Origin: Nitrospirota bacterium
Lineage (GTDB): Bacteria > Nitrospirota > UBA9217
Direction of reading: 5' to 3'
Assembly: GCA_013334545.1 (NCBI GenBank)
Contig: JAAXXJ010000205.1
Span: 1 to 5,767 of the forward strand
DNA: 5,767 bases
Part shown: piece after piece, positions 1-5,656 of the stretch
Numbering within the stretch: position 1 is the stretch's first letter
Layout: each line of letters begins with the position of its first letter
Made by a program: the position numbers and the translations under genes
Notes under the pieces: generated by a model
What the model was told of the DNA's origin: nothing
Database searches by the model: none
What the model saw: only the letters and a program-made list of their open reading frames with translations

Positions 1-12
1 CTCTTCCGATCT
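1..12. other. Illumina adapter remnant (assembly artefact)
   Basis: The first 12 bases, CTCTTCCGATCT, are identical to the 3' end of the standard Illumina TruSeq adapters. An exact match at base 1 of the window is best explained by untrimmed adapter carried into the assembly. These bases should not be treated as genomic, and the true genomic sequence probably starts at about position 13. Confidence 0.9.
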
Positions 13-13
13 G

Positions 14-44
14 TTTGGATTTACCAACTCGCGATTGGTCCAAA
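14..44. repeat. Inverted repeat (imperfect hairpin) in the rpiB leader
   Basis: TTTGG at 14-18 is complementary to CCAAA at 40-44, and ACCAA at 23-27 is complementary to TTGGT at 35-39. The two stems stack with a four-base bulge (19-22) and a seven-base loop (28-34). No T-tract follows directly, so it is not a convincing terminator. It could be the end of an upstream transcription unit or an operator, but nothing in the sequence decides this. Confidence 0.4.
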
Positions 45-107
45 TCAAGAAAGAGTATAGCCGTTTTTGCTGTGGCTTAACTACTTTCTACAATATAGCA
101 AGCTTCG

Positions 108-131
108 CGGTTCCCAGGTTTTTCGGAACCG
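108..131. repeat. Perfect 7-bp inverted repeat upstream of the rpiB promoter
   Basis: CGGTTCC at 108-114 pairs perfectly with GGAACCG at 125-131 across a ten-base loop that contains five T residues (119-123 region). The right arm runs into an AACCGGTT palindrome at 127-134. The T-run is in the loop rather than after the stem, so it is not a normal intrinsic terminator on the + strand. It may be a protein binding site or a fortuitous structure. Confidence 0.4.
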
Positions 132-194
132 GTTTGAAGATGTAGTTTTGAGATTGGGAGCGTGAGACATGCCTCTTCCCTTCCGGTATTTCCC

Positions 195-224
195 TTGACA
201 CTACAATATATGGGATGTTAATAT
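195..224 (+). promoter_or_regulatory. Predicted sigma70-type promoter for rpiB and possibly the downstream genes
   Basis: A perfect -35 hexamer, TTGACA, lies at 195-200. Plausible -10 elements follow: TAATAT at 219-224 (18-base spacer) or GTTAAT at 217-222 (16-base spacer), each matching four of six consensus bases. Transcription would start near 230, giving an untranslated leader of about 30 bases before the rpiB ATG at 263. The surrounding AT-rich stretch contrasts with the GC-rich genes. This is the only clear promoter seen in the window, so it may drive rpiB-glyA-deaminase and perhaps further genes. Confidence 0.6.
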
Positions 225-262
225 CAAATCCTTCAAGATGCAGGGAAAAGGACCTTTGCGGC

Positions 263-718
263 ATGAAATTGGCCATCGGCGCGGATCATGGCGGCTACGT
301 GTTGAAGAAAGAGGTCGTCGACTTCCTCAGCAAGATCAAGAACATCGAGGTTGTTGACTACGGGACTTCGGGTCCGGAGTCCGTGGATTATCCTGACTTC
401 GGCAAGAAGGTGTCCGAGGCCGTATCGAACGGCACTGCGGACCGGGGCATCCTCATCTGCGGCACCGGCATCGGCATGTCCATCGTCGCCAACCGCTTCC
501 CCAAGGTGCGCGCCGCGCTCTGCCACGACAACTTCACGGCGCGGATGAGCCGCCTGCACAATGACGCCAACGTCCTGGTGATGGGCGAACGGGTCATCGG
601 CAGGGGCGTCGCCCTCGACATCGTCAAGACCTGGCTTGAGACCGAGTTCGAGGGGAGCCGGCATCAGCGCCGGCTGGATAAGATCGAGCAGATCGAAAGG
701 TCGGTCGGCGGCAAGTGA
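263..718 (+). CDS. rpiB: Ribose-5-phosphate isomerase B
   Basis: This enzyme interconverts ribulose-5-phosphate and ribose-5-phosphate in the cytosolic pentose phosphate pathway, supplying ribose for nucleotides. The 151-residue product shows the RpiB/LacA/LacB fold signatures: the N-terminal MKLAIGADHGG with D8 and H9, the ICGTGIGMS loop with the catalytic-base cysteine C66, the RLHNDANVL segment with H99, and the C-terminal GSRHQRRLDKI segment with phosphate-binding basic residues (R133, H134, R137). Length and C66 numbering fit the E. coli-type family. I chose the ATG at 263 because the conserved N-terminus begins there and an AAGGA-like ribosome site lies at about 248-252. An upstream in-frame ATG at 215 would add 16 unconserved residues and start at or before the likely transcription start. 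The first gene of the cluster, it is followed by a 141-base gap containing a repeat hairpin. Confidence 0.95.
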   Translation: MKLAIGADHGGYVLKKEVVDFLSKIKNIEVVDYGTSGPESVDYPDFGKKVSEAVSNGTADRGILICGTGIGMSIVANRFPKVRAALCHDNFTARMSRLHNDANVLVMGERVIGRGVALDIVKTWLETEFEGSRHQRRLDKIEQIERSVGGK

Positions 719-740
719 TCCTTACGTAAAAGCACGATTT

Positions 741-825
741 GCCACAGAGAGCACCGAGGTCACGAAGATAACATATTCTTCGCGCGTCGCGACATTCTCT
801 TCGTGTTCTCGGTGATCTCGGCGGC
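741..825. repeat. Degenerate 9-base-period inverted repeat between rpiB and glyA
   Basis: The left arm (741-768) and right arm (798-825) are complementary at 23 of 28 positions around a 29-base centre. Each arm is itself a degenerate tandem array of period nine. On the left it reads CCACAGAGA, GCACCGAGG, TCACGAAGA (742-768). On the right it reads TCTTCGTGT, TCTCGGTGA, TCTCGGCGG (798-824). This CCACAGAG-type palindrome resembles repeats I remember from intergenic regions of Deltaproteobacteria and other environmental bacteria. In RNA it would form a long stem that could act as a processing, stability or attenuation element. Its function is unknown. Confidence 0.7.
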
Positions 826-859
826 AGAACGATTTCATCATAGTGAGAAGGAACCGATC

Positions 860-2113
860 ATGTCAGAGCTGCAGGATACGGACATCGAGGTCTACAACGC
901 CATCCAGAGCGAGGAACAGCGAGAGCTCACCAAGATCCTGCTGATCGCTTCGGAGAACTGCGTGAGCAAGGCGGTCCTGGAGGCGCAGGGATCGGTGTTC
1001 ACGAACAAGTACGCGGAAGGGTACCCCAACCGGCGCTACTACGGCGGCTGCGAGTTCGCCGACAGGGTGGAAACCCTGGCCCTGGAGCGGGCGAGGCAGC
1101 TCTTCGGCTGCGAGCATGTGAACGTGCAGCCGCACTCAGGCTCGTCCGCGAACATGGCGGTCTATTTCAGCGTACTCCAGCCCGGCGACACCATCCTCGG
1201 TATGGCGCTTCCCCACGGCGGCCACCTGACCCATGGCGCATCCGTGAGCTTCTCGGGCCAGCTCTACAAGTCCTTCTCCTACGGCGTGGACAAGACGACA
1301 GAACTGCTCGATTACGATCAGCTGGAGCGGCTCGCCGTGGAGCACAAGCCCAAGATGATCGTGGCGGGCTATAGTGCCTATTCGCGGGCCATCGACTTCG
1401 CCCGGTTCCGGAGGATCGCAGACAAGGTCGGCGCCTACCTCATGGCCGACATCGCCCATATCGCCGGCCTCGTCGCCGCGGGCGAGCACCCGAGCCCGGT
1501 GCCCCATGCCGATTTCGTGACCACGACCACGCACAAGACGCTGCGCGGTCCGCGCGGAGGCATGATCATGTGCAAGGAGAAGTTCGCGAAGGCCGTAGAC
1601 AAGGTCATCTTCCCCGGCATCCAGGGAGGACCGCTAGTGCACGTCATCGCTGCCAAGGCCGTTTCCTTCAAGGAAGCGCTCATGCCGGAGTTCAGGGACT
1701 ATCAGCGCCAGGTCGTGAAGAATGCGAAGGCGCTGGCGAAGCGTTTGACCGAGGACGGTTTCCGCATCGTCTCGGGCGGCACGGACAACCACCTCATGCT
1801 CGTGGACCTGACGCCGAAGAACATAACGGGCCGCGACGCCGAGATCGCCCTCGACGCAGCAGGGATCACGGTGAACAAGAACAGCATCCCCTATGACCAG
1901 AAGCCGCCGGTCACGACAAGCGGCATCCGGCTCGGCACGCCCCTGGTCACCACGCGCGGCATGCGCGAACCGGAGATGAAGATCGTCGGCGACCTCATCT
2001 GCGAAGCGCTGGCGAACATCGGCGACTCCGGGAAACTGGCTTCCATCAAGCAGCGTACGAAGGAATTCTGCGGCAAATACCCCATGTTCGCGATGGACAA
2101 GGTCAATGCCTAG
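860..2113 (+). CDS. glyA: Serine hydroxymethyltransferase
   Basis: This cytosolic PLP enzyme converts serine and tetrahydrofolate to glycine and 5,10-methylene-tetrahydrofolate, the main one-carbon source for thymidylate, purines and methionine. The 417-residue length is typical. Visible signatures are IASEN (29-33), YAEGYPNRRYYGG (51-63) with the active-site glutamate E53, ALPHGGHLTHG (116-126), MADIAHIAGL (195-204) with D197 and H200, the PLP-lysine motif TTTTHKTLRGPRGG with K226, and SGIRLGTP with R357, which should bind the substrate carboxylate. The start at 860 is preceded by a strong GAGAAGGA ribosome site at 845-852. A GTG at 803 would extend the protein by 19 residues, but it lies inside the right arm of the intergenic repeat and is rejected. 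The family usually has PGKRYYGG; PNRRYYGG is a mild variant. The last 8 bases overlap the deaminase gene. Confidence 0.97.
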   Translation: MSELQDTDIEVYNAIQSEEQRELTKILLIASENCVSKAVLEAQGSVFTNKYAEGYPNRRYYGGCEFADRVETLALERARQLFGCEHVNVQPHSGSSANMAVYFSVLQPGDTILGMALPHGGHLTHGASVSFSGQLYKSFSYGVDKTTELLDYDQLERLAVEHKPKMIVAGYSAYSRAIDFARFRRIADKVGAYLMADIAHIAGLVAAGEHPSPVPHADFVTTTTHKTLRGPRGGMIMCKEKFAKAVDKVIFPGIQGGPLVHVIAAKAVSFKEALMPEFRDYQRQVVKNAKALAKRLTEDGFRIVSGGTDNHLMLVDLTPKNITGRDAEIALDAAGITVNKNSIPYDQKPPVTTSGIRLGTPLVTTRGMREPEMKIVGDLICEALANIGDSGKLASIKQRTKEFCGKYPMFAMDKVNA

Positions 2114-2564
2114 GCACGAGCGGCCCTCGTGGGACGAATACTTCATGGAGATCGCGCACCTGGTGAAGAAGCGCGCCACGTGCCTCCGCCGCCAGGTGGG
2201 CGCGGTGCTGGTCAAGGACAAGAACATTCTGGCAACGGGGTACAACGGCACGCCGTCGGGCATCGAACACTGCCTCACCCGGGGCTGCCTCCGGGAACAG
2301 CTCGGCATCCCCTCGGGCGAACGGCACGAGATCTGCCGGGGCCTCCACGCCGAGCAGAACGCCATCATCCAGGCGGCCAAGCACGGCACGAACATCGAGG
2401 GGGCGACCCTCTACTGCACGAACCAGCCCTGCGGCATCTGCGCCAAGATGATCATCAACGCGGGCATCAAGAAGCTCATCTTCGATGACGGGTATCCCGA
2501 CCAGCTCGCAGCGGAGATGATCAAGGAGTCGGGGCTCGAGGTGGTGCAGTACAAGAAGGGCTGA
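2106..2564 (+). CDS. dCMP deaminase (ComEB-type cytidine/deoxycytidylate deaminase)
   Basis: The predicted reaction is zinc-dependent deamination of dCMP to dUMP, the substrate of thymidylate synthase. The 152-residue product has the conserved N-terminal RPSWDEYFMEIA (6-17), a GYNGTPSG segment (45-52) of the type that binds the allosteric nucleotide in dCMP deaminases, the catalytic HAE motif (H81, E83) and the PCxxC zinc motif (C109, C112). H55, C56, C61 and H74 could hold a second zinc, as in some family members; that is inference. The start at 2106 is supported because RPSWDEYF follows immediately. An internal ATG at 2145 would cut this conserved motif. The ATG lies inside glyA, with only weak ribosome sites (GGA 2095-2097, AAGG 2099-2102), so translational coupling to glyA is likely. 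B. subtilis ComEB belongs to this family, but competence genes are not visible here. Exact substrate preference is not proven by sequence. Confidence 0.92.
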   Translation: MPRHERPSWDEYFMEIAHLVKKRATCLRRQVGAVLVKDKNILATGYNGTPSGIEHCLTRGCLREQLGIPSGERHEICRGLHAEQNAIIQAAKHGTNIEGATLYCTNQPCGICAKMIINAGIKKLIFDDGYPDQLAAEMIKESGLEVVQYKKG

Positions 2565-2650
2565 TTGGAGATTGAAGGTTGAAAATTGAAAAGTGAATGT
2601 TCTGCTGTTTGCCATTCATTTTCCAATCTCCAATTTCCAATTTTCAATTT
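2564..2650. repeat. Degenerate 7-base-period inverted repeat between the deaminase gene and nrdR
   Basis: From the last base of the deaminase stop codon there are five degenerate heptamers: ATTGGAG, ATTGAAG, GTTGAAA, ATTGAAA, AGTGAAT (2564-2598). After a 13-base centre come five heptamers of the opposite sense: CATTCAT, TTTCCAA, TCTCCAA, TTTCCAA, TTTTCAA (2613-2647). The two arms are roughly three-quarters complementary, and several mismatches become G-U pairs in RNA. The block is sharply AT-rich compared with the genes around it. It could be a processing or termination structure between the two genes, or a selfish palindromic repeat. It is not a CRISPR array because there are no long conserved repeats with unique spacers. 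Confidence 0.7.
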
Positions 2651-2671
2651 GCACTCATCTCTGAGGTTCTC

Positions 2672-3175
2672 ATGCGCTGCCCCTACTGCACCAGCATCGA
2701 CAACAAAGTGGTAGACTCCCGGATGGGAAAAGAAGGCGACACCATCCGCCGGAGGCGCGAGTGCCTCAAGTGCGAAGGCCGCTTTACCACGTACGAGCGC
2801 GTCGAGGAAGTCCTGCCCTCGGTCATCAAGAAGGACGGCCGGCGCGAGCCTTACGACCGCATGAAGATCCTGAGCGGCCTCACGAAGGCCTGCGAAAAGC
2901 GCCCCATCAGCGTTGAGGTCCTCGAGAAGTGCGTCGACAATATCGAGAGGTCCATGCAGGAAAAGGGCTACAAGGAGATCCCGAGCAAGGCCATCGGCGA
3001 GGAAGTGATGAACCAGCTCCACAACCTCGACGAGGTCGCCTACGTGCGGTTCGCATCGGTCTACCGTTCCTTCAAGGACATCAACGAGTTCATGAGCGAG
3101 CTCAAGGACATCCTGAGCGAGAAGGAAGCGAATACCCCTCAGAAGTCGGTAGCCAGAAGCCAGAAGCCAGAATAG
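2672..3175 (+). CDS. nrdR: Transcriptional repressor NrdR
   Basis: NrdR is a zinc-finger, ATP-cone regulator that senses ATP/dATP and represses ribonucleotide reductase operons by binding palindromic NrdR boxes. The 167-residue protein begins MRCPYC, and its zinc ribbon uses C3, C6, C31 and C34 (CPYC and CLKC), with the basic segment IRRRREC before the second pair. The ATP-cone domain spans roughly residues 49-139, from VIKKDGRREPYDRMKI to YVRFASVYRSF. The start at 2672 follows a TGAGGT ribosome site (2662-2667) and places the first zinc cysteine at residue 3, as in the family. An upstream in-frame TTG at 2597 would translate the repeat block and is rejected. The last residues (ARSQKPE) are encoded by a tandem heptanucleotide repeat that also supplies the stop codon, so the tail is probably not functional. 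No ribonucleotide reductase gene is in view. Confidence 0.96.
   Translation: MRCPYCTSIDNKVVDSRMGKEGDTIRRRRECLKCEGRFTTYERVEEVLPSVIKKDGRREPYDRMKILSGLTKACEKRPISVEVLEKCVDNIERSMQEKGYKEIPSKAIGEEVMNQLHNLDEVAYVRFASVYRSFKDINEFMSELKDILSEKEANTPQKSVARSQKPE
3151..3171 (+). repeat. Perfect tandem heptanucleotide AGCCAGA, three copies
   Basis: AGCCAGA occurs three times without a mismatch at 3151-3157, 3158-3164 and 3165-3171, inside the final codons of nrdR. Three units make 21 bases, so the array keeps frame and gives a seven-residue tail. A complementary single copy, GGCTTCT, sits at 3198-3204 just before the priA start. The array probably expands or contracts by replication slippage and has been captured into the nrdR reading frame. 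Confidence 0.8.
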
Positions 3176-3205
3176 CATTCTTCCCTTTGCGGTCCAAGGC
3201 TTCTT

Positions 3206-5380
3206 ATGTCACTTACCATCGCTGATATCGCCGTTCCCATCAACCAGAACAAGACATTCCACTACACGGTCCCCGACGAACTGATCCCGTCCATCGCCGT
3301 TGGTGCGCGCGTGCTCGTGCCCTTCGGGGCCAGGCGCGTCACGGGCACGGTCGTGGGATTCCCCGGCACTGCCGTGAAGGAAGGCCTCAAGAAGGTTCTC
3401 GAGGTGCTGGGCGACCCGCTCTCGCCCGACCTCATGAAGCTCGCCCATTGGATGTCCGACTACTACCTGCATCCCCTCGGCCTGTCCATCGAGACCATGG
3501 TGCCCCGGGCGCTCGGCACCGCCAAGGTCAGGACCAGAAGGTTCCTCCAGCTGCTCGAAGGGGACCACGATGTGAACATGATACGGGGGCCGAAACAGAG
3601 CGAGCTCCTGTTCCTGCTGTGCGACCGCCAGGCGATCCCCTTTGAAGATCTGGGCGCGTACTCGTCCGCCACGATAAAGGCCCTTGTCGAACGCGGGATG
3701 GCGGAGATCGTCGAGAAAGCGGTCGAGAAGATCCCGGAACAGACGGCATTCGTTCCGGACCAGGCGCCGGAGCTCATGCCGGAGCAGGTGGAGGCTGTCC
3801 GGTCCATCAGCGGAACGATGACCGCGGGATCCTTCGAGGTGTTCCTGCTCCACGGGGTGACCGGAAGCGGCAAGACCGAGGTGTACCTGCATTGCATCGC
3901 CGCCCTCGCCGGGACCGGCAAAGGCGCCATCGTGCTGGTCCCCGAGATCGCGCTTACCCCGCAGCTCCTGGGCCGCTTCCGGAAGCGCTTCGGCGGGCGC
4001 GTGGCCGTCCTGCACAGCGGCCTGACGGACCGGGAGCGGGCCGACGAGTACCGGCGCATCCGCGCAGGCCTCGTGGACGTGGCGATCGGAGCCCGGTCTG
4101 CGGTGTTCGCGCCCTTTCCGAAGCTCGGGCTCGTGGTAGTGGACGAAGAGCACGAGAACTCGTACAAGCAGGACGACGGCCTGCGCTACCACGCCCGCGA
4201 CGTGGCCGTGGTGCGGGCGAAGTTCCAGGGAGCCGTCTGTGTCCTCGGTTCTGCTACGCCTTCCCTTGAGAGCTATTACAATGCCAAGGCCGGCAAGTAC
4301 CGGTATGTGCGCATCGCGAACCGCGTCGACCACCGCCCCATGCCGGGCGTCTCCATCATCGACGTGAGGACCCAACCCAAGGCATCGGTCTATGCTCCGG
4401 CACTGGTCGCTGCTGTGCATCAGCGGCTGGAGAAAAATGAGCAGTCGCTCCTGCTCCTGAACCGGAGGGGATTCTCGTCAGTGCTGATCTGTGGCGACTG
4501 CGGTAAGGCCATCCAGTGCCCGAACTGCAGCGTGTCCCTCACCTTCCACAAGAGCGAGCGCAAGCTCAAGTGCCACTACTGCGACTTCCACACGGCCCCT
4601 CCGGAACGATGCGCGGTCTGCGGCGGCGTCAACGTGAAGCCGCTCGGCACGGGCACGCAGAAGGTCGAGGAAGAGGCGGCTGCGCTCTTCCCCGGGGCGC
4701 GCATCGCCCGCATGGACAGCGACAGCACCCGCGGCCGGGACGCCCATGACCGCCTCCTCGGCAGGGTCGACCGCGGAGAGGTCGATATCCTGCTCGGCAC
4801 GCAGATGATCGCCAAGGGCCACGACTTCCCGGCGGTGACGCTTGTGGGCGCAGTGGACGCCGACGTGGGCCTGAACCTCCCGGACTTCCGCTCCGCGGAG
4901 AAGACCTTCCAGCTCATCACCCAGGCGGCCGGACGGGCCGGGAGGGGAGATGCAGCGGGTGAGGTCATCATCCAGACCATGAACCCCGGCCACTACTCCC
5001 TCCGGCACAGCATGACCCACGACTACGACGGGTTCTACGGCGAGGAGATCGCCTACCGCACCGAGCTCGGCTATCCGCCGGTCCGCAGGGTCGTCAAGAT
5101 CGAAGTGAAGAGCGGCCAGGAGAGGACGGCGGCCGACGCGGCAAAGGTCGCGAGGGACCGAGTGCGGTTCCTGCTCAGGGGAAAGGAGACGACGCTCCTC
5201 GGGCCGGCGCCGTCTCCCATCAGCCGGGTGCGCGGCAAGTACCGGTTCCAGATGCTGCTGCTGTCGTCGAAGCGCGAGACGCTCCGGATGCTGGCAGTCG
5301 AGGCGCGGAAGGCCGTGGAGGACACATTCAAGAACAGGGTCCAGGTGATCGTGGACGTTGACCCGGTGAATCTCATGTAA
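3206..5380 (+). CDS. priA: Primosomal protein N' (replication restart helicase PriA)
   Basis: PriA is a superfamily 2 DNA helicase that binds stalled forks and D-loops and loads the replicative helicase through the primosome. The 724-residue protein is full length. The N-terminal 3'-DNA-end binding domain (about 1-105) contains PINQNKTFHYTVP and VGARVLVPFG. The helicase core has Walker A GVTGSGKTE (K223), the Walker B box DEEH (313-316), GSATP (348-352), GTQMIAKGHDFP, and motif VI QAAGRAGRG (573-581) with R577 and R580. The zinc insertion carries eight cysteines: C429, C432, C438, C441, C456, C459, C469 and C472. A C-terminal domain follows. The ATG at 3206 has an AAGG site at 3196-3199 and lies 30 bases after the nrdR stop, so co-transcription with nrdR is likely. 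The start could be partly masked by pairing of 3198-3204 with the nrdR-end repeat. Confidence 0.97.
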   Translation: MSLTIADIAVPINQNKTFHYTVPDELIPSIAVGARVLVPFGARRVTGTVVGFPGTAVKEGLKKVLEVLGDPLSPDLMKLAHWMSDYYLHPLGLSIETMVPRALGTAKVRTRRFLQLLEGDHDVNMIRGPKQSELLFLLCDRQAIPFEDLGAYSSATIKALVERGMAEIVEKAVEKIPEQTAFVPDQAPELMPEQVEAVRSISGTMTAGSFEVFLLHGVTGSGKTEVYLHCIAALAGTGKGAIVLVPEIALTPQLLGRFRKRFGGRVAVLHSGLTDRERADEYRRIRAGLVDVAIGARSAVFAPFPKLGLVVVDEEHENSYKQDDGLRYHARDVAVVRAKFQGAVCVLGSATPSLESYYNAKAGKYRYVRIANRVDHRPMPGVSIIDVRTQPKASVYAPALVAAVHQRLEKNEQSLLLLNRRGFSSVLICGDCGKAIQCPNCSVSLTFHKSERKLKCHYCDFHTAPPERCAVCGGVNVKPLGTGTQKVEEEAAALFPGARIARMDSDSTRGRDAHDRLLGRVDRGEVDILLGTQMIAKGHDFPAVTLVGAVDADVGLNLPDFRSAEKTFQLITQAAGRAGRGDAAGEVIIQTMNPGHYSLRHSMTHDYDGFYGEEIAYRTELGYPPVRRVVKIEVKSGQERTAADAAKVARDRVRFLLRGKETTLLGPAPSPISRVRGKYRFQMLLLSSKRETLRMLAVEARKAVEDTFKNRVQVIVDVDPVNLM

Positions 5381-5389
5381 TGATGCACT

Positions 5390-5421
5390 AAAGTTGTTCA
5401 CCGCACAGCTTTTTCTTTTTT
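5390..5421 (+). terminator. Predicted weak rho-independent terminator after priA
   Basis: AAAGTTGT at 5390-5397 pairs with ACAGCTTT at 5405-5412 (eight pairs, one of them G-U) around a seven-base loop. The right arm leads directly into a T-rich tract, TTTTTCTTTTTT (5410-5421), ten bases after the priA stop. The stem is AT-rich and so weak, but geometry and position fit an intrinsic terminator for the gene cluster. A competing 7-bp pairing exists between GCACAGC (5403-5409) and GCTGTGC (5438-5444). Confidence 0.5.
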
Positions 5422-5656
5422 GGGCAGCCCGGTGCTTGCTGTGCTTAGCATGTGGGGCTTGTTCAGTCAATCAGAGCCTTGCGGCGGTCGCAGCACTTCC
5501 CCTCGCCCGAAAAAGACCGGGCTCGGCCGTGTCTGCTTTAGCCATTCTGCAGTCCTGAGCTTGGTGAACGTCCCATGCATGACGCACAGTCTTCGCAGCC
5601 GGGCTACCCGGCGCTTGGGTACGGCAAAGACTTTAGATATTGAACGCTCCAGGGAC
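5422..5656. other. Noncoding, structure-rich region downstream of priA
   Basis: I see no credible gene in this stretch. It contains nested complementary segments: ACGTCCC 5568-5574 with GGGACGT 5652-5658, then AGTCTT 5588-5593 with AAGACT 5627-5632, then a GCCGGG 5598-5603 / CCCGGC 5607-5612 hairpin with a CTA loop. A GGG-CAG-CCC hairpin lies at 5422-5430. The only + frame open across it (5420-5668) begins with TTG, has no good ribosome site and shows no recognisable domain. It could be the 5' exon or insertion target of the putative intron that follows, a decayed mobile element, or an unrecognised structured RNA. Confidence 0.4.

Noticed and set aside
803..859. Longer GlyA start at GTG 803
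   Set aside because: The extra 19 residues are encoded by the right arm of an intergenic repeat and are not part of the family N-terminus. ATG 860 has a strong ribosome site.
1634..2395. Minus-strand open frame of 253 codons across the glyA-deaminase junction
   Set aside because: It overlaps two well-supported genes and crosses their junction antisense, and its composition is that of a GC-rich shadow frame.
2564..2650. CRISPR array
   Set aside because: The units are 7 bases long, degenerate, adjacent and in two opposing orientations, without unique spacers of 25-40 bases.
2597..2671. Longer NrdR start at TTG 2597
   Set aside because: It would translate the AT-rich heptamer repeat. The conserved MRCPYC start at 2672 has its own TGAGGT ribosome site.
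3209..4420. Long minus-strand open frame (403 codons) opposite priA
   Set aside because: It lies fully opposite a complete, motif-rich PriA. Its composition (rich in H, R, G, E and D) is typical of antisense translation of GC-rich codons, and no domain is recognisable.
5403..5444. Terminator formed by GCACAGC and GCTGTGC
   Set aside because: The arms pair perfectly, but the T-tract lies inside the 28-base loop and not after the stem, so the smaller hairpin at 5390-5412 fits a terminator better.
4478..5470. Minus-strand open frame of 330 codons over the priA 3' half
   Set aside because: It is the antisense shadow of the PriA zinc-binding and helicase motifs. It has no recognisable domain and no convincing start context.
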